A stretch of DNA of 51,412 nt from Armatimonadota bacterium (lineage in GTDB: Bacteria > Armatimonadota > JAAZEB01), in assembly GCA_012512505.1 (NCBI GenBank), contig JAAZEB010000198.1, positions 1 through 51,412 on the forward strand, in the 5' to 3' direction. Both the position numbers and the translations under genes were made by a program. Below the pieces are notes generated by a model. It saw only the letters and a program-made list of their open reading frames with translations, was not told the origin of the DNA and did no database searches. Position 1 is the first letter of the stretch. The number at the start of each line of letters is the position of its first letter. This document shows positions 16,892-26,393 of this stretch, piece by piece.

Positions 16892-16911
16892 TCATCCGGT
16901 TGTCCACGCAC

Positions 16912-18423
<1,512 letters not shown>

Positions 18424-18636
18424 AGTTGTCTCCCCCATGCGCTGTCTACCTTCGTGCCCGTTGTCGCCCGCGGGGCCGCCGCGAAGGCGGAGCGAGCAGA
18501 CGCACGAAGCAGCGCGGTTTCTACCATCGGTCGGTGGCCCAGAGGCCGGAAACAATACCGCCTAAGATCATCCGGGCCTCCCAGGTCACCTGGGTCGCCA
18601 AGGCCCATCTTCATCACCCCCCTTCCTGCCAGCGAT

Positions 18637-18842
18637 AGGGGTTTGGCCCCCCAACCCCCCGAAACCGGGGGGCTTCCGGCGTGGCCCACCACCCCCCGAA
18701 ACCGGGGGGCTTTCGGGGTCTGGCCCCCAACCTCCCCAAAGCCGGGGGGCAACCGGATCCTACTCCCCCCATACTTGGGGGGCCGGGGGGGCTTTCGGAG
18801 CTTACTCCCCCCGATCTCGGGGGGCCGGGGGGGCCGGCCGCC
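18637..18842. repeat. Family A palindrome cluster 2, inside the leuA leader
   Basis: Five tandem but diverged units, e.g. CCCCCCGAAACCGGGGGG twice, CCCCCCATACTTGGGGGG and CCCCCCGATCTCGGGGGG, each followed by a second G-run. The cluster lies between the T-box terminator (18876) and leuA (18423), in a 450-base stretch that otherwise shows no convincing gene or site apart from the leuA ribosome-binding site. A weak frame at 18354-18640 was not accepted as a gene. Confidence 0.8.
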
Positions 18843-18875
18843 ATTCCGAAATCCCAAATCCCAAATCCGAAATGC

Positions 18876-19187
18876 AAAAAGGCCCTTCATCCCCAAAACA
18901 GGGACGAAGGGCCTTCAAAGCCTTCCGCGGTACCACCCTGATTGGCCGGCGCTCGCGCGCGCGACCCCCTTGGCCGCTGCGGCCCCGTCGGGGGCGACAG
19001 CGTCTTCCACTAACGGAGGAAGTTCCCGTCTCAGTCTACTGCCGGGCAAGCCCGATTTCGGTGAGCGACTCCAGGGCGAGTTCAGGCGACCCCTGACGAC
19101 GCCGGTTCCCAGCGACCCGGCTCTCTGGCAGTCCGGTCGGACGCCTTACTACTCCCTATCACAGTCTTTGGGTGTATTCAGTTGTTG
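18876..19187 (-). promoter_or_regulatory. T-box riboswitch (tRNA-Leu), transcriptional
   Basis: Minus-strand leader with all hallmarks. Start is near 19187. Stem I contains AGTA opposite GAA (loop E), then specifier CTC at 19078-19080 followed by G, and a distal arm with AGAGAGCCGGG and GGGAACCGGC. The T-box AGGGTGGTACCGCGG is at 18925-18939, and its pairing strand is TTCGTCCCT. A competing terminator hairpin AAGGCCCTTC/GAAGGGCCTT (18879-18915) ends in TTTTT. CTC is a leucine codon, so uncharged tRNA-Leu(GAG) should favour readthrough into leuA. Confidence 0.93.
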
Positions 19188-19192
19188 CCTTG

Positions 19193-19221
19193 ATTATAGC
19201 CCGCGCCAACCAACGTGTCAA
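19193..19221 (-). promoter_or_regulatory. Consensus sigma70 promoter of the leuA T-box leader
   Basis: TTGACA (19216-19221), 17 bases, TATAAT (19193-19198), read on the minus strand: a perfect consensus. It drives the T-box leader starting near 19187 and strong transcription gated by the riboswitch. Confidence 0.9.
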
Positions 19222-19345
19222 GGGCATTTCCGCCGCTCGGAATACCGATCGTTTGCACGGATCAGTGGCATGCGGTATCAGGGCGCGCCCGCAGTGGCGT
19301 AGCACCACGGCCGGCCGACGCACGGCCTCCGGCTCCCGGCGTCCG

Positions 19346-19765
19346 CTACCGCTGCACGAACTCGAGCAGCACCCCATCGGGATCCACGGCGCAGACGATG
19401 CCGGTCGCGTCCGAGCCGGGGATCGGCTCCGAAAGGAAGCGCACACCCTTTGCCTTCAGCGCCGCGTAGGTCTGCTGCACGTCGGCCACGAAGAAGGTGA
19501 GCCAGCGCACGCCGGCAGCAAACTCCTCCGTGCGGCGAGACGGCGGCGTGGGAATCTCCATCAGCTTGATGAGCGTCTCGCCGGCGCGCAGGCGCACCTG
19601 GCGGAAGCCGCGCGGCGCCAGGCCGGCCCCCACGGCCACCTCCGTCGGGATCTGAATGTCCAGGGCCACCTCCAGGCCCAACTGGTCGCGATAGAAGCGC
19701 AGCGACTCCTCGAAGTGGCTGCAGGTGATGGCAACATCAACGACAGGATGGGTGAGCTCCAACAT
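19346..19765 (-). CDS. VOC / glyoxalase-like protein
   Basis: 139 aa, one vicinal-oxygen-chelate module pair. Residues 1-70 give the first beta-alpha-beta-beta-beta (HPVVDVAITCSHFEESLRFY, typical of VOC domains; RLRAGETLIKLMEIP). Residues 85-139 give the second (LTFFVADVQQTYAALKAKGV ... AVDPDGVLLEFVQR). The final Glu in LLEFVQ is a usual metal ligand. VOC proteins include glyoxalases, dioxygenases and epimerases; the substrate cannot be told. GGAGG six bases upstream fixes the ATG; longer in-frame sequence is an artefact of panE on the other strand. It is divergent from panE. Confidence 0.85.
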   Translation of the reverse strand: MLELTHPVVDVAITCSHFEESLRFYRDQLGLEVALDIQIPTEVAVGAGLAPRGFRQVRLRAGETLIKLMEIPTPPSRRTEEFAAGVRWLTFFVADVQQTYAALKAKGVRFLSEPIPGSDATGIVCAVDPDGVLLEFVQR

Positions 19766-19852
19766 GCTTTTCCTCCCAGCGGTGGCAAGCGCCGGCCGGG
19801 CCGTGGTACCGCGCGGTAGGAGAGCGGCCCCCGGCGCGCGAACCTTCGGCGT

Positions 19853-20911
19853 GTGAAGATCCTCTGCTATGGTGCCGGCGCCGTCGGCAGTTTCCTTGGC
19901 GGCCACCTCTCGGCCGCCGGCCACGACGTGACCCTGGTAGTGCGCCCCACGGCGGTCGCCCCACTGCGGCGCCACGGGCTGGCCCTGGAAGACACCCACG
20001 GGCAGGTGGTCCATGCTCGCCCGCGCATCGTCACCGGCGCCGCGGACCTGTGCCACGACCGGACGCCGCCCGACCTGGTGCTCCTCACCCTCAAGGCATA
20101 CGACGTGGAGGCGGCAATCCCTGGTGTGACCGCGGTGTGCGGGCCAGAAACTTGGGTGGTCTCGCTGCAGAACGGCCTGGGCACCGAGGAGCGGCTGGCT
20201 GAGGCGTTGGGCGCACAGCGGGTGCTGGCCGGCGCCTTCACCCTCAGCGTCAGTGCCGCCACCCCGGGCCAGGTGGTCCAGCACACCACCGCCGGCGGGG
20301 TTTCGCTGGCGGAGCTGGCACCCCTGGCCAAGCGCCCGGCATCGCTGGCGGCCGTGTTCACCTCCGCCGGCCTGCGCGTGCGCTTCTTCCCGAACTGGCG
20401 CGCGCTGAAGTGGTCGAAGCTGCTGCTGAACCTGCTGGCGAACGCCTCCTGTGCCATTGTGGACCTCACTCCGGCGGAGCTGTTCCGGCACCCGGGGCTG
20501 TTCCGGCTGGAGCAGCGAGCGTTTGGCGAGGCCCGCCGCGTGATGCGGCGCCTGCGGCTGCGCCCGGTGGACCTACCCGGCTACCCGGTGCGCCTCCTCT
20601 GCGCCGCGATGGCGCTGCCGGCACCCCTAGCCCGCCCCCTGATCGCCGGGCGCGTCGGCGGCGGTCGCGGCGACAAGCGGCCCTCGCTAGCGCTGGACCT
20701 GGCGCGCGGCAAGCCGCAGTCGGAGGTCTCCTTCCTCAACGGGGCCGTCGCCCGGATCGCCGCCGAACACGGCCTGTGCGCCCCGACAAACGCGCGCCTG
20801 GCCGACACGCTGCAGGCGATCCTCGCCGGCACCACCGACCGCGAGGCCTTCGCCCGGCAGCCGGAGGCGCTGCTCTCGGCGGTGGTAACAACCAGATCCC
20901 AGGGAAGCTAG
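19853..20911 (+). CDS. panE: 2-dehydropantoate 2-reductase
   Basis: 352 aa, slightly longer than typical KPR (about 300). NADPH-dependent reduction of ketopantoate to pantoate in pantothenate/CoA synthesis. N-terminal Rossmann motif CYGAGAVGSFLGGHL (from residue 5), NADPH-binding VVRP, the LLTLKAYDVEAAI segment with the catalytic Lys, the conserved SLQNGLGTEERLAEALG and GAFTLSVSA. The C-terminal helical domain has WSKLLLNLLANASCAI (Lys-Asn pair) and PSLALDLARGKPQSEV. The start is GTG 19853, with no clear ribosome-binding site. Some ApbA/PanE paralogues have other substrates, so identity is likely, not certain. Confidence 0.85.
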   Translation: MKILCYGAGAVGSFLGGHLSAAGHDVTLVVRPTAVAPLRRHGLALEDTHGQVVHARPRIVTGAADLCHDRTPPDLVLLTLKAYDVEAAIPGVTAVCGPETWVVSLQNGLGTEERLAEALGAQRVLAGAFTLSVSAATPGQVVQHTTAGGVSLAELAPLAKRPASLAAVFTSAGLRVRFFPNWRALKWSKLLLNLLANASCAIVDLTPAELFRHPGLFRLEQRAFGEARRVMRRLRLRPVDLPGYPVRLLCAAMALPAPLARPLIAGRVGGGRGDKRPSLALDLARGKPQSEVSFLNGAVARIAAEHGLCAPTNARLADTLQAILAGTTDREAFARQPEALLSAVVTTRSQGS

Positions 20912-21021
20912 GCTCAGGCGTCATCCACCGATGGTTGCCTGGCCGGCCAGGAGGAGGGAGCCCGCGCCGCAAGCGCCTCCCGGGAGGGCTCGACGTGCCC
21001 CGCCGCGAATAGGCGAGCGAG

Positions 21022-22959
21022 ATGAACGCCCCGCGCTCGGAGACCGTTCTCTTCCGCTGGTGGGTTCTGCTGATCGGCATCGCGCTGATCCCGCTGAACA
21101 GCCTCTGGATCGCGCGCGCCGAGGCGCTTGATTACTCCGGCTTCCCCACCTGCATGTCCCTCTTCTACAACGTCATCTTCAGCCTGATGGTGCTCCTGCT
21201 GCTGAACGCCGGCGTGCGCCGGCTGTCGGCCCGGCGGGCGCTGCGCAGCGGCGAGCTGCTGGTGGTCTACGGCATGATGGCGACCGGCTCCAGCCTGGTG
21301 GGGCACGACTACCTGCAGATGCTGGTGCCCACGATCCCCCACGTCGCTTACTTTGCCACGCCAGCCAACGACTGGGAGAACCAGATCGCGCCGCTGCTGC
21401 CGAAGTGGCTGACGATCACGAAGCTGGACGACCGCGTGCGCGCCTACGAGCAGGGGCGCTCGACGCTCTACACCGAGGAGCACCTGCGGTTGTGGCTGGT
21501 GCCGATGGCGTGCTGGAGCATCTTCCTGGTCGCGGTGCTGGGCGCCACCCTATCCCTGGCGCTGCTGCTGCGCCGGCAGTGGGTGGAACACGAGCGCCTC
21601 TCCTACCCAATCGTGCAGATCCCGCTGCTGATCACCGAGGGGGGTGGCGCCAACCCCCTCTTCCGCAACCGCGTCTTCTGGGCGGGCTTTGCGATTGCCG
21701 CCGGGATTGACCTGCTCAACGGAGTGCAGCGCTTCATCCCCTCGCTCCCCGCGGTGCCGGTGAAGGTGCTGGACCTGGCGCCGCACCTGCCGGCGCACCG
21801 CCCCTGGAACGCCATCGGCTGGACCCCTGTCTCGTTCTACCCGTTCGCGATCGGCGTCAGCTACTTCATGCCGACGAACCTGGCGTTCTCAAGCTGGTTC
21901 TTCTACTGGGTGCGCAAGGCCCAGCAGGTGATCGCCGCCGCGCTCGGCTACACCGAGACGCAGCCCTGGTTTCCCTACCTGCGTGAGCAATCGTACGGAG
22001 CTTTCATCGCCCTGTTCGTGGGCGCGCTGTGGCTGAGCCGCGGCTACCTGGCAGGCGTCTGGCGCTCTGCCCTCACCCACAAGGAGGCCGACGATGGGGG
22101 CGTGCGCTATCGAACGATGCTGCTGGCGCTGATCCTCTGCACGGCGGTGATGATCGGCTTTCTGCTGGTGGCGGGAATGACGCCCTGGCTGGCCGTCACC
22201 TACGTACTACTCTACCTGCTGTTCTGCGGCGCGGCGGCGCGCGTGCGGGCGGAGCTGGGGCCGCCATCGCACGAGATCGGCTGGGTGGGCACCAGCTACA
22301 TGCTGATCATGGCGCTGGGAACGACCGCGGTGGGACCACAAAACCTGGCGGTGTTCTCGCTGCTGCACTTTCAGAACCGGATGCACCGCGGACTGCTGAT
22401 GCCCCAGCAGGTGGAAAGCCTGAAGGCCGCGTCGCAGAGTGGCCTGCGCCTGCGCTGGATGGCGGTGGCGCTGGCGCTGGCGGGCGTGGTGGGCGTGGTG
22501 GCGGCGTTCTGGGCGATGCTGCACCTCTCCTACAGCCGCACCTACGCCGGCCCGCACCCGGCGGCGCCCGGCTGCAACTTCGCCAGCGAGCACTTCAACC
22601 AGCTCGCCGCGTGGCTGAGCAACCCGGTGCCGGCAAACCGGGCGGGCCTGTTCGCCATCGCGATCGGCGCGGCGGTCGCGGTGACGTTGTCGCGGCTGAC
22701 AACGCACTTCCTCGGCTTCCCCTTCCACCCGGCCGGCTACGCGCTGGGGATGTCGTTCGGGCTGGACTACATCTGGACGCCGATCCTGATCAGTTGGGCG
22801 GTGAAGGTGTTCGTGCTGCATGGGTGGGGGCTGAAAGGCTACCGTGCCACCCTCCCCTTCTTCGTCGGCCTGGTGATCGGCGAGTTTGTGGTGGGCGGCC
22901 TGTGGAGCTTCCTGCGTGGCATCCTTGGGGTGCAGACGTACACCTTCTACATCTGGTGA
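21022..22959 (+). CDS. Polytopic membrane protein, DUF6785/OPT-like
   Basis: 645 aa with roughly 12-14 hydrophobic helices spread along its length, starting with WWVLLIGIALIPLNSLWIAR at residue 13. A non-membrane segment at about 105-150 precedes TM4. The C-terminal third (HFLGFPFHPAGYALG ... YIWTPILISWAVKVFVLHGWG ... LPFFVGLVIGEFVVGG) recalls oligopeptide-transporter-like proteins and the large DUF6785 proteins common in Armatimonadota and Planctomycetota. A transport function is inferred from fold resemblance; no substrate can be named. Weak ribosome-binding site (GGCGAGCGAG). No partner transport genes adjoin. Confidence 0.7.
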   Translation: MNAPRSETVLFRWWVLLIGIALIPLNSLWIARAEALDYSGFPTCMSLFYNVIFSLMVLLLLNAGVRRLSARRALRSGELLVVYGMMATGSSLVGHDYLQMLVPTIPHVAYFATPANDWENQIAPLLPKWLTITKLDDRVRAYEQGRSTLYTEEHLRLWLVPMACWSIFLVAVLGATLSLALLLRRQWVEHERLSYPIVQIPLLITEGGGANPLFRNRVFWAGFAIAAGIDLLNGVQRFIPSLPAVPVKVLDLAPHLPAHRPWNAIGWTPVSFYPFAIGVSYFMPTNLAFSSWFFYWVRKAQQVIAAALGYTETQPWFPYLREQSYGAFIALFVGALWLSRGYLAGVWRSALTHKEADDGGVRYRTMLLALILCTAVMIGFLLVAGMTPWLAVTYVLLYLLFCGAAARVRAELGPPSHEIGWVGTSYMLIMALGTTAVGPQNLAVFSLLHFQNRMHRGLLMPQQVESLKAASQSGLRLRWMAVALALAGVVGVVAAFWAMLHLSYSRTYAGPHPAAPGCNFASEHFNQLAAWLSNPVPANRAGLFAIAIGAAVAVTLSRLTTHFLGFPFHPAGYALGMSFGLDYIWTPILISWAVKVFVLHGWGLKGYRATLPFFVGLVIGEFVVGGLWSFLRGILGVQTYTFYIW

Positions 22960-23006
22960 ACGCGCCGCGTCGGCCGGCCGCGGCTCCACCCGGCAGGTAC
23001 AGCAGA

Positions 23007-23032
23007 ACGGCCCCCGCCGAAGCGGGAGCCGT
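23007..23032 (-). terminator. Terminator hairpin of the initiator tRNA
   Basis: ACGGCTCCCGC-TTCG-GCGGGGGCCGT read on the minus strand, ten bases past the tRNA CCA, with a UUCG tetraloop. The following TCTGCTGT is only mildly U-rich. It also lies in the convergent gap after the DUF6785 gene. Confidence 0.6.
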
Positions 23033-23041
23033 CAAGGAAAG

Positions 23042-23118
<77 letters not shown>

Positions 23119-23128
23119 ACGCACTCCT

Positions 23129-23157
23129 ATCATACCACGACGCTCCCGCGGTGTCAA
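23129..23157 (-). promoter_or_regulatory. Promoter of the initiator tRNA
   Basis: TTGACA (23152-23157), 17 bases, TATGAT (23129-23134) on the minus strand. The start is expected near 23122, only a few bases before the mature 5' end at 23118. Confidence 0.8.
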
Positions 23158-23189
23158 CCCTCTGCCGCGCCGTTTTCGCGCAAGCGCCC

Positions 23190-23265
23190 CGGAGTGGGAG
23201 CCCGGCCGGGTGGGAACCCAGCCGGAGTGGGAGTCCGGTCGGATCGCCGGCGTCCCGCCGGCCTC
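23190..23265. repeat. Short tandem repeat plus family B core (copy 2)
   Basis: Repeated CCGGAGTGGGAG-CCGG motifs (23190-23240) run into GGTCGGATCGCCGGCGTC (23238-23255), the family B core, then GCCGGCC. It lies between the tRNA promoter and the SLBB-gene promoter. Confidence 0.6.
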
Positions 23266-23285
23266 CTCCGCCTCCTCCGGCTGCC

Positions 23286-23314
23286 TTGCCAGGCAGCCAG
23301 ACCGATGGTATAAT
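23286..23314 (+). promoter_or_regulatory. Promoter of the SLBB gene
   Basis: TTGCCA (23286-23291), 17 bases, TATAAT (23309-23314). Gives a leader of about 30 bases containing AAGGAAGGG before the ATG at 23350. Confidence 0.75.
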
Positions 23315-23349
23315 GCACCAAACCACCCCGGCAAGGAAGGGACGCCGCC

Positions 23350-24264
23350 ATGCAGGCCCGCTGGAGCATCCTCCTCCTCTCGTTTCTGGCGCTGGCAGCC
23401 GCTGGCGCCAGGCAACCTGCCGCCGCGGAGAGCGCCACTCATTACTACATCTGGGGCGAAGTGAAAAACCCCGGCGCCTATCCGCACCGGGGCGACCTCA
23501 CCGTGGCCGACGCAATCACTGCCGCCGGCGGCTTCACCGACGTGGCCAACCGCAACCGCGCCACCCTCACTCGCGGCGAGCGGCAGCTCATCCTCTCGCG
23601 CGAGGATCTCACCCAAACCGGTGCCGATGGGGTCGCCGTCATGGCGGGCGACGTGATCCGCATCGAGACGGGCGCGATCACCGTCGCGGGCGAGGTGCGC
23701 AAACCGGGGGATTACGGTCTCGAACACGCCAGCGTGCGCCAGGCGCTGATCGCCGCCGGCGGCCCAACGCCTCAGGCCGACCTCGACTCGGCCTACATTG
23801 CCCGTGGCGGTAAGGTGATCCGGGTGGATGCCCGCCAGATCCTGGCGGGCGCGGCCGGCGTCGAAAACCCGGCGCTGGAACCAGGTGACGTGCTGCACGT
23901 GCCCAAGGCGGAAGCGCGAGTGACTATCGCCGGTGAGGTACGCCGCCCGGGGCCCTACACGCTGGAACCGGGAAAGCTGGAGCGCCTGGAGGACCTGATC
24001 GCGGCCGCTGGCGGGCCTACGGCAAACGCGCGCACCACGCGCGTGGAGCTGCGACGCGCGCGTCGTGCCGGCGAGCGGGCCACCGTGGAAACGATCAACC
24101 TGGAGGGCCCGCGCGCCGATGAGCTGCAGCGCAACCCGGTGCTGCAAAGTGGCGACCACGTTGTGGTCCCTGCCGCGCGCCGCGGCCGCAGCCTGTCGAT
24201 CAACGACGTCTACCAGATCGGGATCCTGGTCCTCACTCTGATCAGCATCCTCGCCCGGAACTAG
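23350..24264 (+). CDS. SLBB-domain polysaccharide-export-like protein
   Basis: 304 aa. Signal peptide (1-26, ILLLSFLALAAAGARQPAAA), three SLBB beta-grasp repeats beginning YYIWGEVKNPGAYPHRGDL (about 33), ITVAGEVRKPGDYGLEHASV (about 115) and VTIAGEVRRPGPYTLEPGKL (about 195), each with the ALIAAGG-type helix. A C-terminal hydrophobic helix (IGILVLTLISILA) ends the protein. SLBB repeats occur in Wza-like exopolysaccharide channels and related periplasmic proteins. The Poly_export N-terminal domain of Wza is missing, so this is an accessory or non-canonical form. It has its own promoter and lies 2-5 kb from the exosortase operon. Confidence 0.85.
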   Translation: MQARWSILLLSFLALAAAGARQPAAAESATHYYIWGEVKNPGAYPHRGDLTVADAITAAGGFTDVANRNRATLTRGERQLILSREDLTQTGADGVAVMAGDVIRIETGAITVAGEVRKPGDYGLEHASVRQALIAAGGPTPQADLDSAYIARGGKVIRVDARQILAGAAGVENPALEPGDVLHVPKAEARVTIAGEVRRPGPYTLEPGKLERLEDLIAAAGGPTANARTTRVELRRARRAGERATVETINLEGPRADELQRNPVLQSGDHVVVPAARRGRSLSINDVYQIGILVLTLISILARN

Positions 24265-24332
24265 TCGGCCGCGCGCTCGCGCTGCGGGATCCGCGATTGC
24301 CGGCCTTGCGGTGGCCGGCAATCGCAGACACG

Positions 24333-24980
24333 CTAGATTCCGATCGGCTCGATCTGCTCGACGTCCGGCTCGTCGTCGATCCCTTCCAGGTCGAGCTCCT
24401 CGTCGGGCTCGGGGATCTCCGGCAGCGCGGGCGCCAGGCGCCGCGGGGACACCGCTTCTTCCTCTTCAGCATGCGGCGCGCCGGTGAGTGCTTCCGGTTC
24501 CGGCAGGCCGCGGGAGGGAGGAGCGCCCACCTCCAGGGGCCGCCCCCGCCAATCGGCGATCAGGGTGACTTCCTGGCGGGCGCCGCCCTGTGCCGGTACT
24601 TCCTTGTCAAACTGGACGCGGATCAGGTGGCAGCGGCCCCGCTCCTCCGTGCGGCCAACAGCCATACGGAAGATCTGCTCGCGCGGGTCGCGGTGCGTCA
24701 CAACGCCGACGGCCGCCCACACCGGATGGTAAATGCGGTCCCCCTCCTGGTAATCCTCCGTGGGCTGGTAGGGGCGTGCCTCCGGTGCCGCGTCGACCGC
24801 CGGGGGTTCGGCCGATTCCTCGGGCGCGGCCTCGCCGGCAGCCGGCACCGTCAGTTCAGGCGAGCGTGCCTCCGAGGCGAGTGTGTCCCCTTCGGCAGTC
24901 TCCGAGAGGGTGGTGTCAGCCGTCGGCGTCGTTATCTCGTCCGCCGGCACCTCCGGCATCTCGTCTTCCTGTCGTGCCAT
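24333..24980 (-). CDS. Acidic protein with a central CarD/UvrD-tail-like module
   Basis: 215 aa, not a family I can name. Residues 1-70 are acidic, Ala/Pro/Glu/Thr-rich and probably disordered; so is the C-terminus (EEEEAVSP ... ELDLEGIDDEPDVEQIEPI). Between them, about 70-150, is an ordered beta-rich module YQEGDRIYHPVWAAVGVV ... LIRVQFDKEV. Its GDR-x-x-HP-x-(W/F)-x-x-G-x-V pattern resembles the SH3/Tudor-like tails of UvrD/PcrA and CarD proteins, which bind RNA polymerase or nucleic acid. ATG 24980 has AAAGGA six bases upstream. A perfect sigma70 promoter lies about 200 bases upstream. A role in transcription is a guess. Confidence 0.65.
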   Translation of the reverse strand: MARQEDEMPEVPADEITTPTADTTLSETAEGDTLASEARSPELTVPAAGEAAPEESAEPPAVDAAPEARPYQPTEDYQEGDRIYHPVWAAVGVVTHRDPREQIFRMAVGRTEERGRCHLIRVQFDKEVPAQGGARQEVTLIADWRGRPLEVGAPPSRGLPEPEALTGAPHAEEEEAVSPRRLAPALPEIPEPDEELDLEGIDDEPDVEQIEPIGI

Positions 24981-25173
24981 AACCATCCTTTCATCGCCTT
25001 GCGCCCACCGGGCGGCGCTTACCGGTCGCTCGGGGAGTACGCAAGGATCCACCTGGTCAGCGAGGTCTCGGTCTGCAAGCAATCGCGCCGACGCCGGCCG
25101 TGCCAACCGTTGAGGCAGCAGGGTTGCCCCCCGTTCCTGGCGCTCAGAGGAGGCCGGCCGCAAGGCCGGAGTC

Positions 25174-25202
25174 ACTATAGCGAATTCGCTTTTGGTTGTC
25201 AA
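25174..25202 (-). promoter_or_regulatory. Strong sigma70 promoter of the acidic-protein gene
   Basis: TTGACA (25197-25202), 17 bases, TATAGT (25174-25179), minus strand. Start near 25167, leaving a leader of about 185 bases before ATG 24980. The leader is GC-rich without a recognised riboswitch. Confidence 0.8.
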
Positions 25203-25495
25203 GGGATTCGGCGCGGTTTCCCAGCGGTGGTGGCGCCGTGCCAACCGCTCGGCCAGGGCAGGCCCCGGGTGCCCCGGGCCTTGCCGGGAGCGAGCGGGAA
25301 CCCTGGCCCCCCGGCGTTGTCCAATAGAATGGGTCATCGCTGATGACCACAGCCGAGGGGTCGTTGGCCGGGCGGCAGGGCGGCGGACATTCGCCGGCCG
25401 TAGCTGCCCGGTTGGGTTGTCACGGCCATGCGTGGCGGCCCCGTTCATGCGGCACAGGCCGGGAGAGCCTGCGCCAGTGGTAGGGAAGTGAGCTG
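25203..25495. other. Intergenic region with a G/C hairpin
   Basis: No gene seen. It holds an inverted repeat GGCAGGCCCCGGG/CCCCGGGCCTTGCC at about 25257-25284 and, just before the next ATG, AGGGAAG serving the LolA-like gene. No convincing plus-strand promoter could be picked. Confidence 0.5.
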
Positions 25496-26320
25496 ATGAT
25501 TCGGGTGTTTGCCAGGCGGATTGCGCTGGGGAAAGGCCACGGCGCCGGCGAGGCGCCTCGGGGGAAGAGCCGCCGGTGGCAGCAGCCGCTGCGGATCGCC
25601 ATTGCCGTACTGGTAGCCACCTCCGCGGTCTACGGGGTCACCCGCGCCGCGGAGACCACCGAGGTCCCTGCCATCGATCGCTTGCTGGTCACCGAGCTGA
25701 AGGACCTCAAACTGACCGCCGTGCGCAAGGAAGTGAACCTCGAGGAGCTGCGCCGGATCGATCCGGACTACGCCAACGCCTACCGCGTCGGCCGCTCCAC
25801 GATCATGCTGAAGGAGCCGGACAAGTTCCGCATGGACGCGCGCGCGGGGTTCATCAAGTTCGAGTACGTCATCAGCGGGCCGCGCCGGGTGATGCGCGCC
25901 CCGCTGATCCGGCAGATCGATGAGATTGGCGTCGATCCGGGGAAGCGGCAAGGCCCGCTGGAGGTGGGCCTGGTCACGCCCGGCTGCCTGCGAGGCTACG
26001 AGGTGGCGCAGGTGGCCCGCACCCAGGTTGGGGATCGGCCCGCCTACCAGTACCGGCTGACCTACGCGCACGACCACGAGCGCTACGAGCTGGTGTGGAT
26101 CGACGCGGAGCGCAAGCACATCCTGAAGCGCAAGCTGTGGACCAAGTTCCAGGGCGAGTACAAGCTGGAGCTGACCTTCCTGAAGCCGAAGCAGTTCGGC
26201 GACATCTGGATCCCCACCCGCGTGGAGGTGCGCAACGCCCGGGGCGCCCTGGCCGGGGTGACGGAGCAAAGCGACATCACCGTGAACGGCGGGCTGGACG
26301 ACAAGCTGTTCGAGCTGTGA
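25496..26320 (+). CDS. LolA/RseB-like outer-membrane lipoprotein-sorting protein
   Basis: 274 aa. An N-terminal basic stretch and one hydrophobic segment (LRIAIAVLVATSAVYGV, about 32-48) suggest membrane anchoring or export. Residues 90-274 are beta-rich in the LolA-fold style: TIMLKEPDKFRMDARAG, FEYVISGPRRVMRAP, PAYQYRLTYAHDHERYELVW, DAERKHILKRKLW and LTFLKPKQFGDIWIPTRVEV, ending in a typical TVNGGLDDKLFEL. LolA-fold proteins carry lipoproteins or sense lipid signals in the periplasm; the cargo is unknown. AGGGAAG before the ATG acts as ribosome-binding site. It is convergent with the lipoprotein gene at the end of the exosortase operon. Confidence 0.75.
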   Translation: MIRVFARRIALGKGHGAGEAPRGKSRRWQQPLRIAIAVLVATSAVYGVTRAAETTEVPAIDRLLVTELKDLKLTAVRKEVNLEELRRIDPDYANAYRVGRSTIMLKEPDKFRMDARAGFIKFEYVISGPRRVMRAPLIRQIDEIGVDPGKRQGPLEVGLVTPGCLRGYEVAQVARTQVGDRPAYQYRLTYAHDHERYELVWIDAERKHILKRKLWTKFQGEYKLELTFLKPKQFGDIWIPTRVEVRNARGALAGVTEQSDITVNGGLDDKLFEL

Positions 26321-26328
26321 GGAGAGCG

Positions 26329-26376
26329 CCACAAGGCACGCTCAACCGGTTGGTGCCTGTCGGGCGTGCCTTGTGG
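26329..26376. terminator. Bidirectional terminator hairpin
   Basis: CCACAAGGCACGC (26329-26341) pairs with GCGTGCCTTGTGG (26364-26376). It sits in the 73-base gap between the convergent LolA-like gene and the lipoprotein gene. Confidence 0.7.
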
Positions 26377-26393
26377 ACACTCGCCGCCGCGCA

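Noticed and set aside
19766-20491. N-terminal extension of the VOC frame to 381 codons
   Set aside because: The extra 240 codons are antisense to panE; GGAGG six bases before ATG 19765 marks the true start.
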